DNA of 64,000 nucleotides from positions 5,001 to 69,000 of the forward strand of contig JAFEBA010000010.1 of NCBI GenBank assembly GCA_018266105.1. Reading direction: 5' to 3'. The notes under the pieces are model-generated. The model saw only the letters and a program-made list of their open reading frames with translations, searched no databases and had not been told where the DNA came from. A program made the position numbers and the translations under genes. Positions 7,675-15,528 of this stretch are shown piece by piece; position 1 is the first letter of the stretch; each line of letters opens with the position of its first letter. This DNA comes from a bacterium (GTDB taxonomy: Bacteria; Vulcanimicrobiota; Xenobia; Xenobiales; JADMJV01).

Positions 7675-8681
7675 ACTCCCTGGATCGAAAATTGCTCATC
7701 AGCAGTCTGGTCAGTCTGGCCATCTCGCTGGCGTTGCTGCTTTGGGGGAGCGACTACACTCGCCCCGGGCCTGCGCCGCCCTTGAGCCCGGACCAGACCT
7801 CCCCTTTGACCCCGGAAACGCAGCGTCGACTGCCCAGCAATACCTATCTGACCTATCCAGAATGGTTTCTGGTTTTCAGTCCTCGCGAATACACCCGGTA
7901 CGTGAAGGAGCACACCCCCACGGACTTCCCATTTCTAGGCCATCTGGCCCAGTTTTGGGGTGGGTATGCGGTGGCCAATCGCCAGGCTCAAGCCTATGGC
8001 TTCAACTTTGATTACCATTTAATGGATTGGACCATCGGGGCCAGCACTACGGCCGAGTTCCTCATCAAGGCGGCCTACGAAGGGACTGTGGGTCGAGTGA
8101 GCGATGCGCTTGCCTTTGGACAACTGACCGATGAAGACCGTTTCTCGGCTCGAATGAGCGCCGACTATTCCAAGTTGCTGGACACCAAGGCTTTTTACGA
8201 CTATCCCTACTTTGAGGAGTTTCTGGGGTTGTGGCGTCTGCCCGTCTTCGGATCCGGCTTTCTGCGCAAGTGGGAGCGTCGTTATATCCTCAGCACTGAG
8301 TATCTTTTCAAGAGCGGTTACTGTTACCTGATGTGGAAAGCGGCACGCGCCTCCTATGAACCTGAAGTGCCGCAAACGGTCGTGGTAGATTCTGCTGGAC
8401 AGTCTCACAGCCTCCCTCGCTACCAGGCCTTCCAGGGGGAAGCTCTAAAGCTGGCCCGTTCGGGAGTCCAATTTCAGGAGATCGCCGGCAATCGCCAGGG
8501 AATCATGGTGTGCTACCAGGCCCCGGCCGGCCCGCCCTTGATTCCCGAAGCCAGCGCGCTGCTCTTCACTCAGCCGCTGCTGACCCAGGCCCAAAGGCAA
8601 AGGGTGGTGCTGCGAGTTCCCATTTCGCAACTGCACAGAGTGATTCAAGAAATCCCGGTCGAACACGTCTTTGACTTCTGA
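7671..8681 (+). CDS. Conserved membrane-anchored protein of the oxidase/methyltransferase trio
   Basis: 336 residues. One N-terminal hydrophobic segment (~residues 8-25) is followed by a soluble part with many aromatic, conserved-looking stretches (NTYLTYPEWFLVFSPREY, FPFLGHLAQFWGGY, YLFKSGYCYLMW). I recall similar proteins beside FAD oxidase and methyltransferase genes in other bacteria, but know no function; this memory is unverified. Start is TTG 7671 overlapping the upstream stop (TTGA). Its own stop TGA is formed by the left arm of the terminator inverted repeat. A one-mismatch copy of the 12-base motif lies at 7689-7700. Confidence 0.7.
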   Translation: MNSLDRKLLISSLVSLAISLALLLWGSDYTRPGPAPPLSPDQTSPLTPETQRRLPSNTYLTYPEWFLVFSPREYTRYVKEHTPTDFPFLGHLAQFWGGYAVANRQAQAYGFNFDYHLMDWTIGASTTAEFLIKAAYEGTVGRVSDALAFGQLTDEDRFSARMSADYSKLLDTKAFYDYPYFEEFLGLWRLPVFGSGFLRKWERRYILSTEYLFKSGYCYLMWKAARASYEPEVPQTVVVDSAGQSHSLPRYQAFQGEALKLARSGVQFQEIAGNRQGIMVCYQAPAGPPLIPEASALLFTQPLLTQAQRQRVVLRVPISQLHRVIQEIPVEHVFDF

Positions 8682-8730
8682 TTAGCAATTTTTTTGGGCC
8701 CCAAAGGGGCCCCAAAAAAATTGCTAATCA
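8679..8730. terminator. Bidirectional inverted-repeat terminator built from two motif copies
   Basis: Arms of about 25 bp (8679-8703 and 8707-8731) pair with one bulged C around an AAA loop. Each arm holds a GC core (GGGCCCC), a 7-base T or A run, and one copy of AAATTGCTAATC (8680-8691 reverse, 8718-8729 forward). The outer ends supply the TGA stop codons of both converging genes. It should terminate transcription in both directions. Confidence 0.85.
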
Positions 8731-9561
8731 GACCAGCGTTTCGAGGAATTTGATGTGGGCCTGCGCGCCTTCCATCCCGGGAGGCGTGGCCAGGTATAGA
8801 TGGCTGGCCCCCCATTCGCGCCATTGCTCCACCTCATCGCGCCAGCCCGGTTTGACGGTGACTCGGGCTTCTATTCCGAATCCTTCCCAGGCCAGTCCGG
8901 CCTCGGCTCTCCAGGTGCGCATGCGCTCCAGAGTGGCGGGCCAACCACCCTCCATTGGACGCAGAGGGAAGAAGCCGTCGCCCAGTTGGGCTGCCCGGCG
9001 CAAAGCGGATTCAGCCGAGCCGCCGATCCAGATCGGGATGGGGGAGGCGGGAAGCGGACGGATTCCGCAGCCGTCTATGTGGTCAAACTCGCCCTGAAAG
9101 CGCACAACCGGTTCTGTCCACAGGCGCCGTAGCAGACGGATCTGTTCCTCAAATCGGCGGGCCCGGCTTCGGAAGTCCACGCCCATTCCTTCAAATTCAG
9201 CGTAATTCCAGCCAATGCCCACGCCCAGCCGGAAACGGCCGCCACTCAGCAGAGAAAGCTGAGCCGCCTGTTTGGCCACCAACGCCGTCTGGCGCTGAGG
9301 CAAAACCAGAATGCTGGTGGCTAGCCCCAGCCCGGGAGCCACACCAGCAAGATAGGCCCAGGTGGTCAGGATTTCGTGAAATTCATCTTCCAGCCCATAA
9401 GGGGCATAGTCCTTGGGCAGACGGGCGGGTTCGGCACCCAGTACGTGCTCGTAGCTGACCAGATGAGTGAAACCAAAAGAATAGGCGGCCTGGGCGTATG
9501 CCCGAATGCCGCCTGGATCCGTTCCGATTTCGGTTTGCGGGAAGAGCAGGCCTATTTGCAT
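8728..9561 (-). CDS. LLM-class flavin-dependent (F420-type) oxidoreductase
   Basis: 277 residues with the luciferase-like TIM-barrel pattern: MQIGLLFPQTE at the start, SYEHV, the GRFRLGVGIGWNYAEFEGMG signature, IPIWIGGSAESALRRAAQLGDG and a C-terminal HLYLATPP strand. These features match the TIGR03619-like F420-dependent oxidoreductase subgroup rather than FMN-dependent luciferases. Substrate unknown. It is converged upon by the oxidase operon and followed upstream by a small stress-type membrane gene. Presence of this family suggests F420 use, though no F420 synthesis gene is in the window. Confidence 0.85.
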   Translation of the reverse strand: MQIGLLFPQTEIGTDPGGIRAYAQAAYSFGFTHLVSYEHVLGAEPARLPKDYAPYGLEDEFHEILTTWAYLAGVAPGLGLATSILVLPQRQTALVAKQAAQLSLLSGGRFRLGVGIGWNYAEFEGMGVDFRSRARRFEEQIRLLRRLWTEPVVRFQGEFDHIDGCGIRPLPASPIPIWIGGSAESALRRAAQLGDGFFPLRPMEGGWPATLERMRTWRAEAGLAWEGFGIEARVTVKPGWRDEVEQWREWGASHLYLATPPGMEGAQAHIKFLETLV

Positions 9562-9585
9562 GGCTCTGCTCTTCCCTCTAATGGC

Positions 9586-9840
9586 TTAAGCTACCTCGCG
9601 AGTCATCCCTGAGATCAGCGACATACACAGTACCAGCACAGCCGAGCCGACGATAGTCGGGATCAACGAGACACCGGCCAGGGCAGGGCCAAAATGACCC
9701 ATCAGACTACCGCCAATCCAGGCTCCGATGAAGCCGCATACCATCGCGACCAGGAAGCCACCGGGGATCCGTCCGGGCACCAGAGCACTGGCAATGATGG
9801 CGCAAATTGCCGCCACAATCAAAAAAAGAATAAAATGCAT
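9586..9840 (-). CDS. GlsB/YeaQ/YmgE-type stress membrane protein
   Basis: 84 residues, three hydrophobic segments with the Gly-rich pattern of transglycosylase-associated (Transgly_assoc) proteins: PGRIPGGFLVAMVCGFIGAWIGG. ATG 9840 is chosen because AAAGGTGG lies 7 bases upstream; a GTG four codons earlier would overlap that site. These proteins are usually induced by acid or envelope stress, role unknown. Confidence 0.8.
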   Translation of the reverse strand: MHFILFLIVAAICAIIASALVPGRIPGGFLVAMVCGFIGAWIGGSLMGHFGPALAGVSLIPTIVGSAVLVLCMSLISGMTREVA

Positions 9841-9923
9841 TTGTAAGTCCACCTTTTCACACGTTCTACCTCTTCAGTGTAGGCAAAAAGGGGGCGCACC
9901 GTGCAGGTGGAGGATCCTGAGAG

Positions 9924-9937
9924 CGAAAGTACTTTCG
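9924..9937. repeat. 14-bp perfect palindrome
   Basis: CGAAAGTACTTTCG, flanked by a second outer pair CCTGA (9917) / TCAGG (9944). It lies between the ends and starts of two minus-strand genes, just past the stop of the gene at 9944. It could be a weak terminator hairpin or a dimeric-protein site for the downstream gene. Confidence 0.45.
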
Positions 9938-9943
9938 TAAGGT

Positions 9944-10324
9944 TCAGGCCAGAGAATCGCACCATGCCTGGTCGTCGCCGTCCGGCGCGTCCAGGGCGGT
10001 GACCTTGTCTCCTGGCTCCACTTTGCGTTTGTGAAACTCGGTGGTGCCGTTCTCTTTTTTGAGGAATGAACTCTTTTCGATGATGCTGCCGTAGGCCTTG
10101 AACCGGGTGTAGCGCCGGTCTCCGGGGGCCGTTCCTTTACGCAGCACAACTTCGCCACCACCGGCAGCCTTGAAGAATTTCATGACAACCGTAACCGGGC
10201 CGTCCTCGCCCAGAGGGTCGCTGAGTTCGGTGCCCGAGAAGTCTTTCAAAGCGGCGTGTACTTTGTCCCATTCGGACTGGATTCGAGTGGCGGTGGAGTT
10301 GTCCACGCTGGTGGTGGGATTCAT
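9944..10324 (-). CDS. Hypothetical cytoplasmic protein
   Basis: 126 residues, start ATG 10324 with AGGAGGTG 5 bases upstream, so expression is well supported. Soluble, mixed alpha/beta, with VTVVMKFFKAAGGGEVVL and RRYTRFKAYG strands and a charged middle. No family recognised and no signal peptide. Confidence 0.7.
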   Translation of the reverse strand: MNPTTSVDNSTATRIQSEWDKVHAALKDFSGTELSDPLGEDGPVTVVMKFFKAAGGGEVVLRKGTAPGDRRYTRFKAYGSIIEKSSFLKKENGTTEFHKRKVEPGDKVTALDAPDGDDQAWCDSLA

Positions 10325-10465
10325 GAGGCACCTCCTGAGAAATTGCTGGCAACCGCTTCGGAAGATCAGATCGGGCGTCCTCTAAGGCTTCTTGACCTGT
10401 TCTTGACCTCCACCCAGGCTTCGGTGACTCCGGCTTGACCTGAGGCACCCTAGGATTCAGTTACC

Positions 10466-10591
10466 ATGAATATGTTTTTGATGCTGGTATGGGTCGCGTT
10501 CGCCTACTGCTTCATCGGTGACGTCTTCGGGCGCTCCTTAAGGGAGCGACCGGACCGCTGGCCCGGCCATAAACTGCGAATCGGCGGCTAA
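10466..10591 (+). CDS. 41-residue single-helix membrane peptide
   Basis: ATG 10466 to TAA 10591. The first 18 residues are hydrophobic (MNMFLMLVWVAFAYCF) and the rest basic (RSLRERPDRWPGHKLR), a typical inside-positive small membrane protein. Three TTGACCT elements lie in the 80 bases upstream (about 10390-10440), which could supply promoter or operator function. No strong ribosome site is seen, so the call is moderate. It ends one base before the stop of the converging gene. Confidence 0.5.
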   Translation: MNMFLMLVWVAFAYCFIGDVFGRSLRERPDRWPGHKLRIGG

Positions 10592-10592
10592 A

Positions 10593-11294
10593 TCAGGCTT
10601 CCATCGGAAGGCTGGCGAAGGGGGCGGTCAGAGCCTGAGAGAGATGCGCTACCGTAAAGCCCTTGGCCACTAACTGCGCGGAGCTTGCGGCGATCCTCCT
10701 GAGCGCACCGGCCTTGTCAATCTTCTGATCGTGTTCATCAGTTACGGGAATGCCTTTGTCCAGAGCTGCGCGCACTTCCAGTAAGCACCCGTAGCTCAGT
10801 TCCCAGCCGTCGCAGACGACGACTTTGGAGAAAGGGACTTCGTTCACCACTCTTGTCCAGTTCTGGTTGTAGAGCGTCTGGCTCCAGCCCGGGAACTGGA
10901 TGGAGCTGGGTTCCACCGCGCAGACACCCTGATTACGCAACTTTTCAGCGATGCGGTGGGCGTGTTGGCAGTTCACGGTGATCACTTGCTTGTCGTAGGC
11001 GGGCATGTCGCTGGGGTCGAGTTCTTTTCGGGAGTGAACATGCTCAGCTTCGAGAAAGTCGTAAAGCTTATTGCCGCCGGTGATCGGGGTGCTGATGTAG
11101 ACCTTTTCGGCTCCCGGCTCCCCTTTGACCAGGCTATCCACCAGCAAAGAGGTGGCCTCAGGCTGGGGCATCCGAGCCAGGGTTAGCTCGCTCTGATAGA
11201 GCGCCCGAGCGCTGGGTCCGTCGCCAAACATCTGATCTGCCACCATGCGGGCTGCTTTTTGTCCGACTCTCTGGGCTGGTGCTGCGATGTTCAT
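10593..11294 (-). CDS. Nucleoside deoxyribosyltransferase-like (DUF4406-type) protein
   Basis: 233 residues from ATG 11294. The core has KVYISTPITGG at the N-terminal side and CDGWELSYGCLLEVRAALDKGIPV at the C-terminal side, which is the pattern of the nucleoside 2-deoxyribosyltransferase / DUF4406 fold (first beta strand with substrate loop; later W-E-S-.G...E.. helix). A ~60-residue N-terminal extension (MNIAAPAQRVGQKAARM) is not recognised. Substrate and activity are unproven. It diverges from the VC0807-like membrane gene across a very short spacer. Confidence 0.6.
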   Translation of the reverse strand: MNIAAPAQRVGQKAARMVADQMFGDGPSARALYQSELTLARMPQPEATSLLVDSLVKGEPGAEKVYISTPITGGNKLYDFLEAEHVHSRKELDPSDMPAYDKQVITVNCQHAHRIAEKLRNQGVCAVEPSSIQFPGWSQTLYNQNWTRVVNEVPFSKVVVCDGWELSYGCLLEVRAALDKGIPVTDEHDQKIDKAGALRRIAASSAQLVAKGFTVAHLSQALTAPFASLPMEA

Positions 11295-11356
11295 TGGCCG
11301 AGTTTGCCAGAGGGTACTGAAAAAGCTCCGAAAGGGGAGGCGTCGAAGACAAAATT

Positions 11357-12013
11357 GTGACACGCCGGGCTCTCATGATCGACCTCCTTTGCAATATGCT
11401 GCTGCCCTGGTTTGGCTATGAGTTCCTCCAGAAAAGCTGGGGCTTCAGCGATTTCAAAGCCCTGCTCTGGGTGACGGTGGTTCCGGTGGTCTACGGGTTG
11501 GTGGTGTTGTTCAAAGAACGACGCTTCAGTCTGGTGGCAGGCCTCTCGTTGTTCAGTCTGGCGCTCAGTCTGATCTCGGCCCTGGTTTCCAAAGACATAC
11601 GAATGCTACAGATCCGGGAGTCGTTTTGCACCGCCCTCTTTGGGAGTCTTTTCTTGGGCTCGGTGCTGGTGGGCCGGCCGCTGGTTTACCTGATTATGCG
11701 CGAACAGGCGGTGGAAGACGAACAGCGCCGGCGAGTTGAACAGTTGTGGGCCAATCCTCACGGCAGAGCCTTCATTCATCATTTGAGCTATGCCGTGGGT
11801 GGACTGATGGTCAGTGAGTTCTTTCTGAAGTGGTGGATGGTTAATCACCTGCCCATCGCCACCGTGCTCTGGTTAGGACCTCTGGTGCTCAAGATCTTGA
11901 CTGCCCTGGTCCTGCTACTATGTTTTCTGGGCGCGCGCCGGCTGCGCCGAAGGCTTTCAGATTCCCATAAGGTCGGCTCGCTAGAGTCAGGACATGAATA
12001 TCCAACATCTTGA
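11357..12013 (+). CDS. VC0807-like integral membrane protein
   Basis: 218 residues with about six hydrophobic segments; the duplicated pattern FKALLWVTVVPVVYGLVVL ... FLKWWMVNHLPIATVLWLGPLVLKILTAL and the IRESFCTALFG stretch resemble the VC0807/intracellular-septation-like membrane family. Start could be GTG 11357 or ATG 11375; neither has a good ribosome site. Its end overlaps the next gene by 20 bases. Function unknown. Confidence 0.6.
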   Translation: MTRRALMIDLLCNMLLPWFGYEFLQKSWGFSDFKALLWVTVVPVVYGLVVLFKERRFSLVAGLSLFSLALSLISALVSKDIRMLQIRESFCTALFGSLFLGSVLVGRPLVYLIMREQAVEDEQRRRVEQLWANPHGRAFIHHLSYAVGGLMVSEFFLKWWMVNHLPIATVLWLGPLVLKILTALVLLLCFLGARRLRRRLSDSHKVGSLESGHEYPTS

Positions 12014-12533
12014 TACCGCTCATTTTTCTCGTGGTCTCAATCTGCGCGCCCAGGAGGCGCCGAGCGAGGAAGCCGTAGCGGAACCTCAAGATACGGTTGT
12101 TATACATCGCGGCGAACAGGCCGCCCGATACACCAATAACCTGGTTCTGCACCTGGGCGTGAGCGACGCTCCCGCCATCATGAGCATCGCCGCCAACTAT
12201 GGCGTCCTGCCTCCTTCGATGAATGGTGTGCTGGCGGTATTCAATACCCTCAATACGGCCACGGGGGTCATCGCCATCGCCGCCGATATTCGCGAAACCC
12301 GCGGAACCTTCAAGAATCCCAAAGCCACCAAATTGGATCGCACCATGGATATGGTGCACCTCCTGGCAGGAGATGTGGTCTCCACGGCCGCGTCCATGCT
12401 CCCGCTGGTGACGTCTTTGCAGAATCCGATCGCCATGACGGCCTTTGTCGGGGGGCAGCTGCTGGGCGTGGCGTTGGACACCAGTAAGACCGTCTACGAC
12501 TTTAAGCGTAAAGGTCAGCAGTCGGCCGCGTGA
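11994..12533 (+). CDS. Hypothetical protein with hydrophobic segments
   Basis: 179 residues. A polar N-terminus of ~45 residues precedes several Ala/Val/Leu-rich stretches (LNTATGVIAIAADI, LAGDVVSTAASMLPLV, PIAMTAFVGGQLLGVAL), perhaps two to three membrane-associated helices. No family recognised. Overlaps the preceding gene by 20 bases and the following oxidoreductase by GTGA, so all three belong to one operon. Confidence 0.6.
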   Translation: MNIQHLDTAHFSRGLNLRAQEAPSEEAVAEPQDTVVIHRGEQAARYTNNLVLHLGVSDAPAIMSIAANYGVLPPSMNGVLAVFNTLNTATGVIAIAADIRETRGTFKNPKATKLDRTMDMVHLLAGDVVSTAASMLPLVTSLQNPIAMTAFVGGQLLGVALDTSKTVYDFKRKGQQSAA

Positions 12534-14032
12534 GACGTCGAGATTTTCTACGGGCCAGCGGCCAGGCTGGCCTGAGCCTGGCATTGGCCAATTTGACCGG
12601 ATGCACTCCCTCCACCTCCTCAGGGCCGACCCCCGGTGACGGCTATGGTTATTCGATCGGCCCATGGACCGGCGACAGCTTCGTCCCCATGCACAAGATT
12701 CGCGACGGATTTAGCGCGCCCTTAGCTGCGCCCGAGCGCAAGGTTAAATTGCTAATCATTGGGGCGGGGTTGTCGGGGATGGGACTTGGCTACCTCTGCC
12801 GCGACATGGACATGCTCATTTTAGAGCGTGAGTCCAGCGCCGGCGGAAATGCCAAGAGTGCTAACTACAAAGGCATCGAATACGCCCTGGGTTCGGCCTA
12901 TCTGGTCGACCTGGAAAAGCCCTTTGGGGATCTTTACCGTGAGCTGGGAATGAATCTGGCGCCCATCCCGCAACCCGGAGAGTCGGTCTGGACTCCCAGC
13001 GGCTTTGTCCAGTTGGAGAAGGGTCCTCTAGCGAAAACCATCGAGCGAATTCAAGCTGAAATGCGAAAGATCATGGCCGGGCCAGACTATCCGACCATTC
13101 CCATCCAGAAAGCTAGTGCCAAAGCTTTGGAGCTGGACGACATCAGTTACTATGACTGGCTGCAGAAGGACTACCCCGACTATGTGCCTCAGGCCGATGA
13201 ATACTGCTGGACGGCGCTGGGCGGGAGCTGCAAGAAAATTTCGGCCTACATCGGCCTGAGTGGGCTTTCCGAGCTGGTGATGGACATTTACGCCTTTCCG
13301 GGTGGTAACGCGGCCGTGGCCAAGAAGCTGGAGGCCGGCATCAATAAGGCCGGAGCCAATCGAATCATGACCGGCCAATCGGTCTACAAGGTCGAGCCCG
13401 TTGGTTCCAAGGTGAGGGTGGGCTTCTTTGATACTCACGCCGAGAAGCCCCAGATGCGCTGCATCGAGGCCGACAAGGTGGTGCTGGCATGCCCTTACTA
13501 CTTTGCGGCACGGCTGTTGCCCTGGGCTCCCGAATCTGCCACCAAGGTCATGCGCAGCCTGGAGTATGGCTCGTACCTGGTGGTCAACATGTGCTTCGAA
13601 GGCCAGGTCTTTCATCAGGGCTACGACCACTGGGCTCCAGGCAACAATCATTGGGCCGACTTTGTGGATGCCGACTATGCAGCCGGCAATCCAGTCAAGG
13701 ATGCAAGTGTGATTACCGTCTATGCACCCTTCCGCGACGCCATGGTGGGTCGGTCTTTATTGCTGCAGGGAGATGGGCGGGCGCTGGCTTCCAAGGTGGT
13801 GGAGGATGTGCAGTTGCGCACGGGCTTCCCCAAGCAAGCCCTGAAAGAAGTCAACCTGACCCGCTACGGTCATCAGATTTTCTGTTCACGACGAGGAGTG
13901 GTGCGGCAGATGCTGGAGCTCCCTCGCCGTCACGGAAATGTCTTTCTGTGTCATTCAGACGGTCAGGCCTGCGCCTCGATCGAAAGTGCTTTGAGCGAAG
14001 CCTACGCACTTGCTCCAAAGCTTCGCGCCTAA
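12530..14032 (+). CDS. Exported FAD-dependent amine oxidase-like protein (TAT lipoprotein)
   Basis: 500 residues. Starts GTG 12530 (GTGA overlap). N-terminal RRRDFLRASG is a twin-arginine motif and LANLTGC a lipobox, so the product is probably a TAT-exported lipoprotein. The FAD-binding GAGLSGMGLGYL and the ERESSAGGNAKS motif follow at residues ~76-115, as in flavin amine oxidase/desaturase-like proteins. The C-terminus (GNVFLCHSDGQACASIESALSEAY) is the second FAD-contacting GD-type region. The substrate is unknown; polyamine or carotenoid-like oxidases share the fold. A copy of AAATTGCTAATC sits at the start of the FAD domain. Confidence 0.8.
   Translation: MRRRDFLRASGQAGLSLALANLTGCTPSTSSGPTPGDGYGYSIGPWTGDSFVPMHKIRDGFSAPLAAPERKVKLLIIGAGLSGMGLGYLCRDMDMLILERESSAGGNAKSANYKGIEYALGSAYLVDLEKPFGDLYRELGMNLAPIPQPGESVWTPSGFVQLEKGPLAKTIERIQAEMRKIMAGPDYPTIPIQKASAKALELDDISYYDWLQKDYPDYVPQADEYCWTALGGSCKKISAYIGLSGLSELVMDIYAFPGGNAAVAKKLEAGINKAGANRIMTGQSVYKVEPVGSKVRVGFFDTHAEKPQMRCIEADKVVLACPYYFAARLLPWAPESATKVMRSLEYGSYLVVNMCFEGQVFHQGYDHWAPGNNHWADFVDADYAAGNPVKDASVITVYAPFRDAMVGRSLLLQGDGRALASKVVEDVQLRTGFPKQALKEVNLTRYGHQIFCSRRGVVRQMLELPRRHGNVFLCHSDGQACASIESALSEAYALAPKLRA
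12746..12757 (+). repeat. AAATTGCTAATC motif copy (inside oxidoreductase)
   Basis: Exact copy read as Lys-Leu-Leu-Ile at the first strand of the FAD-binding domain; here codon constraint alone could partly explain it. It is the last exact copy in the window. Confidence 0.5.
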
Positions 14033-14067
14033 AAAACGAAAGCCCCCCGTTCTCCCGACGGAAGGCT
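14033..14067 (-). terminator. Rho-independent terminator for the upstream micropeptide
   Basis: On the minus strand an imperfect stem (AGCCttCCGT / ACGGggGGCT, 14041-14050 with 14058-14067) is followed by TTCGTTTTTT (A-run 14032-14040 on plus). It lies 64 bases beyond the micropeptide stop at 14131 and abuts the stop of the converging oxidoreductase. Confidence 0.65.
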
Positions 14068-14130
14068 GCTATTCAGGCGCCCTTTAGGGCTGTTGTAAGG
14101 TTTTCCTCTGTTTTGACCAGTGTGTGTTGA

Positions 14131-14199
14131 TTATAATTGGCGGGCGTCGGGGCGGGTTAATGCCCAGATCATGACCAGCACCAGTGCTATACCACTCAT
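14131..14199 (-). CDS. 22-residue hydrophobic micropeptide (paralogue 1)
   Basis: ATG 14199 to TAA 14131. Hydrophobic N-terminal 14 residues (MSGIALVLVMIWAL) then TRPDARQL. AAGGAAA lies about 6-10 bases before the ATG. The last 11 residues are identical to those of the micropeptide at 15565, and upstream DNA is also similar, so this is a duplicated gene rather than chance. The size and single helix fit type I toxin-like peptides or small subunits of membrane complexes such as KdpF/CydX; I see no partner gene of either kind nearby. Confidence 0.7.
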   Translation of the reverse strand: MSGIALVLVMIWALTRPDARQL

Positions 14200-14265
14200 A
14201 TGGAGTTTCCTTTCCGAATCTTCCCCCACATACTGGCACAGCGAATCTGCCAACATGTTACCCGG

Positions 14266-14332
14266 ATATGAAGATTGGGTCGTGAGAGTGTTTTGATGAC
14301 AACTCCTGTCTTTTGTGACAAAATCAGTCACC
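14266..14332 (-). promoter_or_regulatory. Upstream operator-like block of micropeptide 1
   Basis: Contains two adjacent dyads (GACAactcctGTC-type at 14298-14310 and GTGAC-N7-GTCAC at 14315-14331) and, closer to the gene, TTCATATCC (14264-14272). The same order and spacing recurs upstream of the second micropeptide, which argues that it is a functional promoter/operator. Which sigma factor or repressor uses it is unknown. Confidence 0.55.
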
Positions 14333-14366
14333 GCTCTTTCGGCCGGCCATGACTTACCCAGCCTGT

Positions 14367-15005
14367 TCAGTCAGAAACATGTTTGTGTAAATTGATTTCA
14401 ATGGGTGCTCTGTTAGGACGATAGGACTCGTCGCAAATGCTGGCGTTGACAAAAATTGTCCCTTCGCGGCAGAGCTGTCCGTAGGCAGCATGAATATGGC
14501 CGAAAACGTGCAGGCGCAGGTGTCGCAACTGCTCGATCCTACGGCGTAAAAGGGCACAACCCTGAGCCTCCGGGTGGTCCAATATTCCGGCTGGAGGCGT
14601 GTGAGTGATGAGAATTTCAGTGTCATCCGGAATCAGCGACCAGATTCTCTCCAGATCCGAGCCGTCCCGAGGCAGGTTGAAGGCCCAGTTGCAAAACTCA
14701 GGTTGCCAGGGGCTGCCATACACCTTGAAGCCCAGACAATCAATGCTTTGGTCTTGCAGATAACGAGCGTGGTGGAGCCACAGGCGGGCGTAGCGGGGGC
14801 GCTTGTGCCAGGGCCAGTCGTGGTTGCCGGCGATGAGCAGTTTGTGGGGATGGTTCTGAGATCCGAGCCATTTGTCAAAACGCTTGACCTCCCCAGAAGT
14901 CCCGTAGTTGCAGTGATCTCCAGCGTGGATGAGCAAGTCTCCGGTGGGAACGGTGACCTGATCGTGGAGGCCGTGTGTATCAGAAAGGCAGACAATCCTT
15001 GCCAT
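14367..15005 (-). CDS. Metallophosphoesterase (MPPED-like)
   Basis: 212 residues with a complete calcineurin-like metal site: Asp9/His11 (SDTHG), Asp30 (AGDH), Asn61-His62 (GNHDW), a His in ITHTPP and GHIH. The GNHDWPW and HTPPAGILD forms match the MPPED1/239AB branch of phosphoesterases. Likely a cytoplasmic cyclic-nucleotide or nucleotide phosphodiesterase; the substrate cannot be predicted. Stands alone. Confidence 0.88.
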   Translation of the reverse strand: MARIVCLSDTHGLHDQVTVPTGDLLIHAGDHCNYGTSGEVKRFDKWLGSQNHPHKLLIAGNHDWPWHKRPRYARLWLHHARYLQDQSIDCLGFKVYGSPWQPEFCNWAFNLPRDGSDLERIWSLIPDDTEILITHTPPAGILDHPEAQGCALLRRRIEQLRHLRLHVFGHIHAAYGQLCREGTIFVNASICDESYRPNRAPIEINLHKHVSD

Positions 15006-15122
15006 CGCAGTATTGCTATCCTTTGAGGCCGTGACGCGATCCCCTGGGGTGCGTGTCGGTCAGGGTGCAGTATAGGTGCGAAGGGCGCAGGCCCGTCTCA
15101 CTTAGAAAGGAACCCAGCTCCT

Positions 15123-15503
15123 ATGGAATTCAAACAGTTTCTCGTCGCCCTGGCAATGACCGGAGCCGCCCTGGCTCAGACTACGCCCGAGGGCACCACA
15201 GTGGTGGGCACCGTCTATCAGGTGGAACCGACCGCAGTTTACATCCGCACGCCGGACACCACCGCCCACCGGGTCCCGGTCTCGGCCACCTTCCTGGTTG
15301 CCGGTCAGCCCGTCAACTGCAGTAGCCTGCGCAACGGGCAAATGGTGACGGTGCAGTATCCTTCGGACTCGTTCGAGATTATTGCCGGTCCGATGGCGCC
15401 AAACTCGGATAATCCCTACTTCCACCGTTCGGTGAAGCGTGGTGCATTGGTACTCGACCAAAACTTTATCAACGGAGCCTGGGTGGACGTTTCCACTCCC
15501 TGA
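15123..15503 (+). CDS. Small exported beta-rich protein
   Basis: 126 residues with a Sec signal peptide (KQFLVALAMTGAALAQ, cleavage after Ala-Leu-Ala-Gln region). The mature part is beta-rich (GTVYQVEPTAVYIRTP, HRVPVSATFLV, GQMVTVQYP) and probably an OB-like or SH3-like barrel. No family recognised. AAAGGA precedes the ATG by 11 bases. Monocistronic, with a perfect terminator after it. Confidence 0.7.
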   Translation: MEFKQFLVALAMTGAALAQTTPEGTTVVGTVYQVEPTAVYIRTPDTTAHRVPVSATFLVAGQPVNCSSLRNGQMVTVQYPSDSFEIIAGPMAPNSDNPYFHRSVKRGALVLDQNFINGAWVDVSTP

Positions 15504-15528
15504 CCCTGGTTGAAAACTGTGTGTCCTG

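Noticed and set aside
14266..14302. Sigma-70 -35/-10 pair before micropeptide 1 (TTGTCA ... TTCATAT)
   Set aside because: Spacing is about 24 bases, too long for a standard promoter, so only an operator-like conserved block is claimed.
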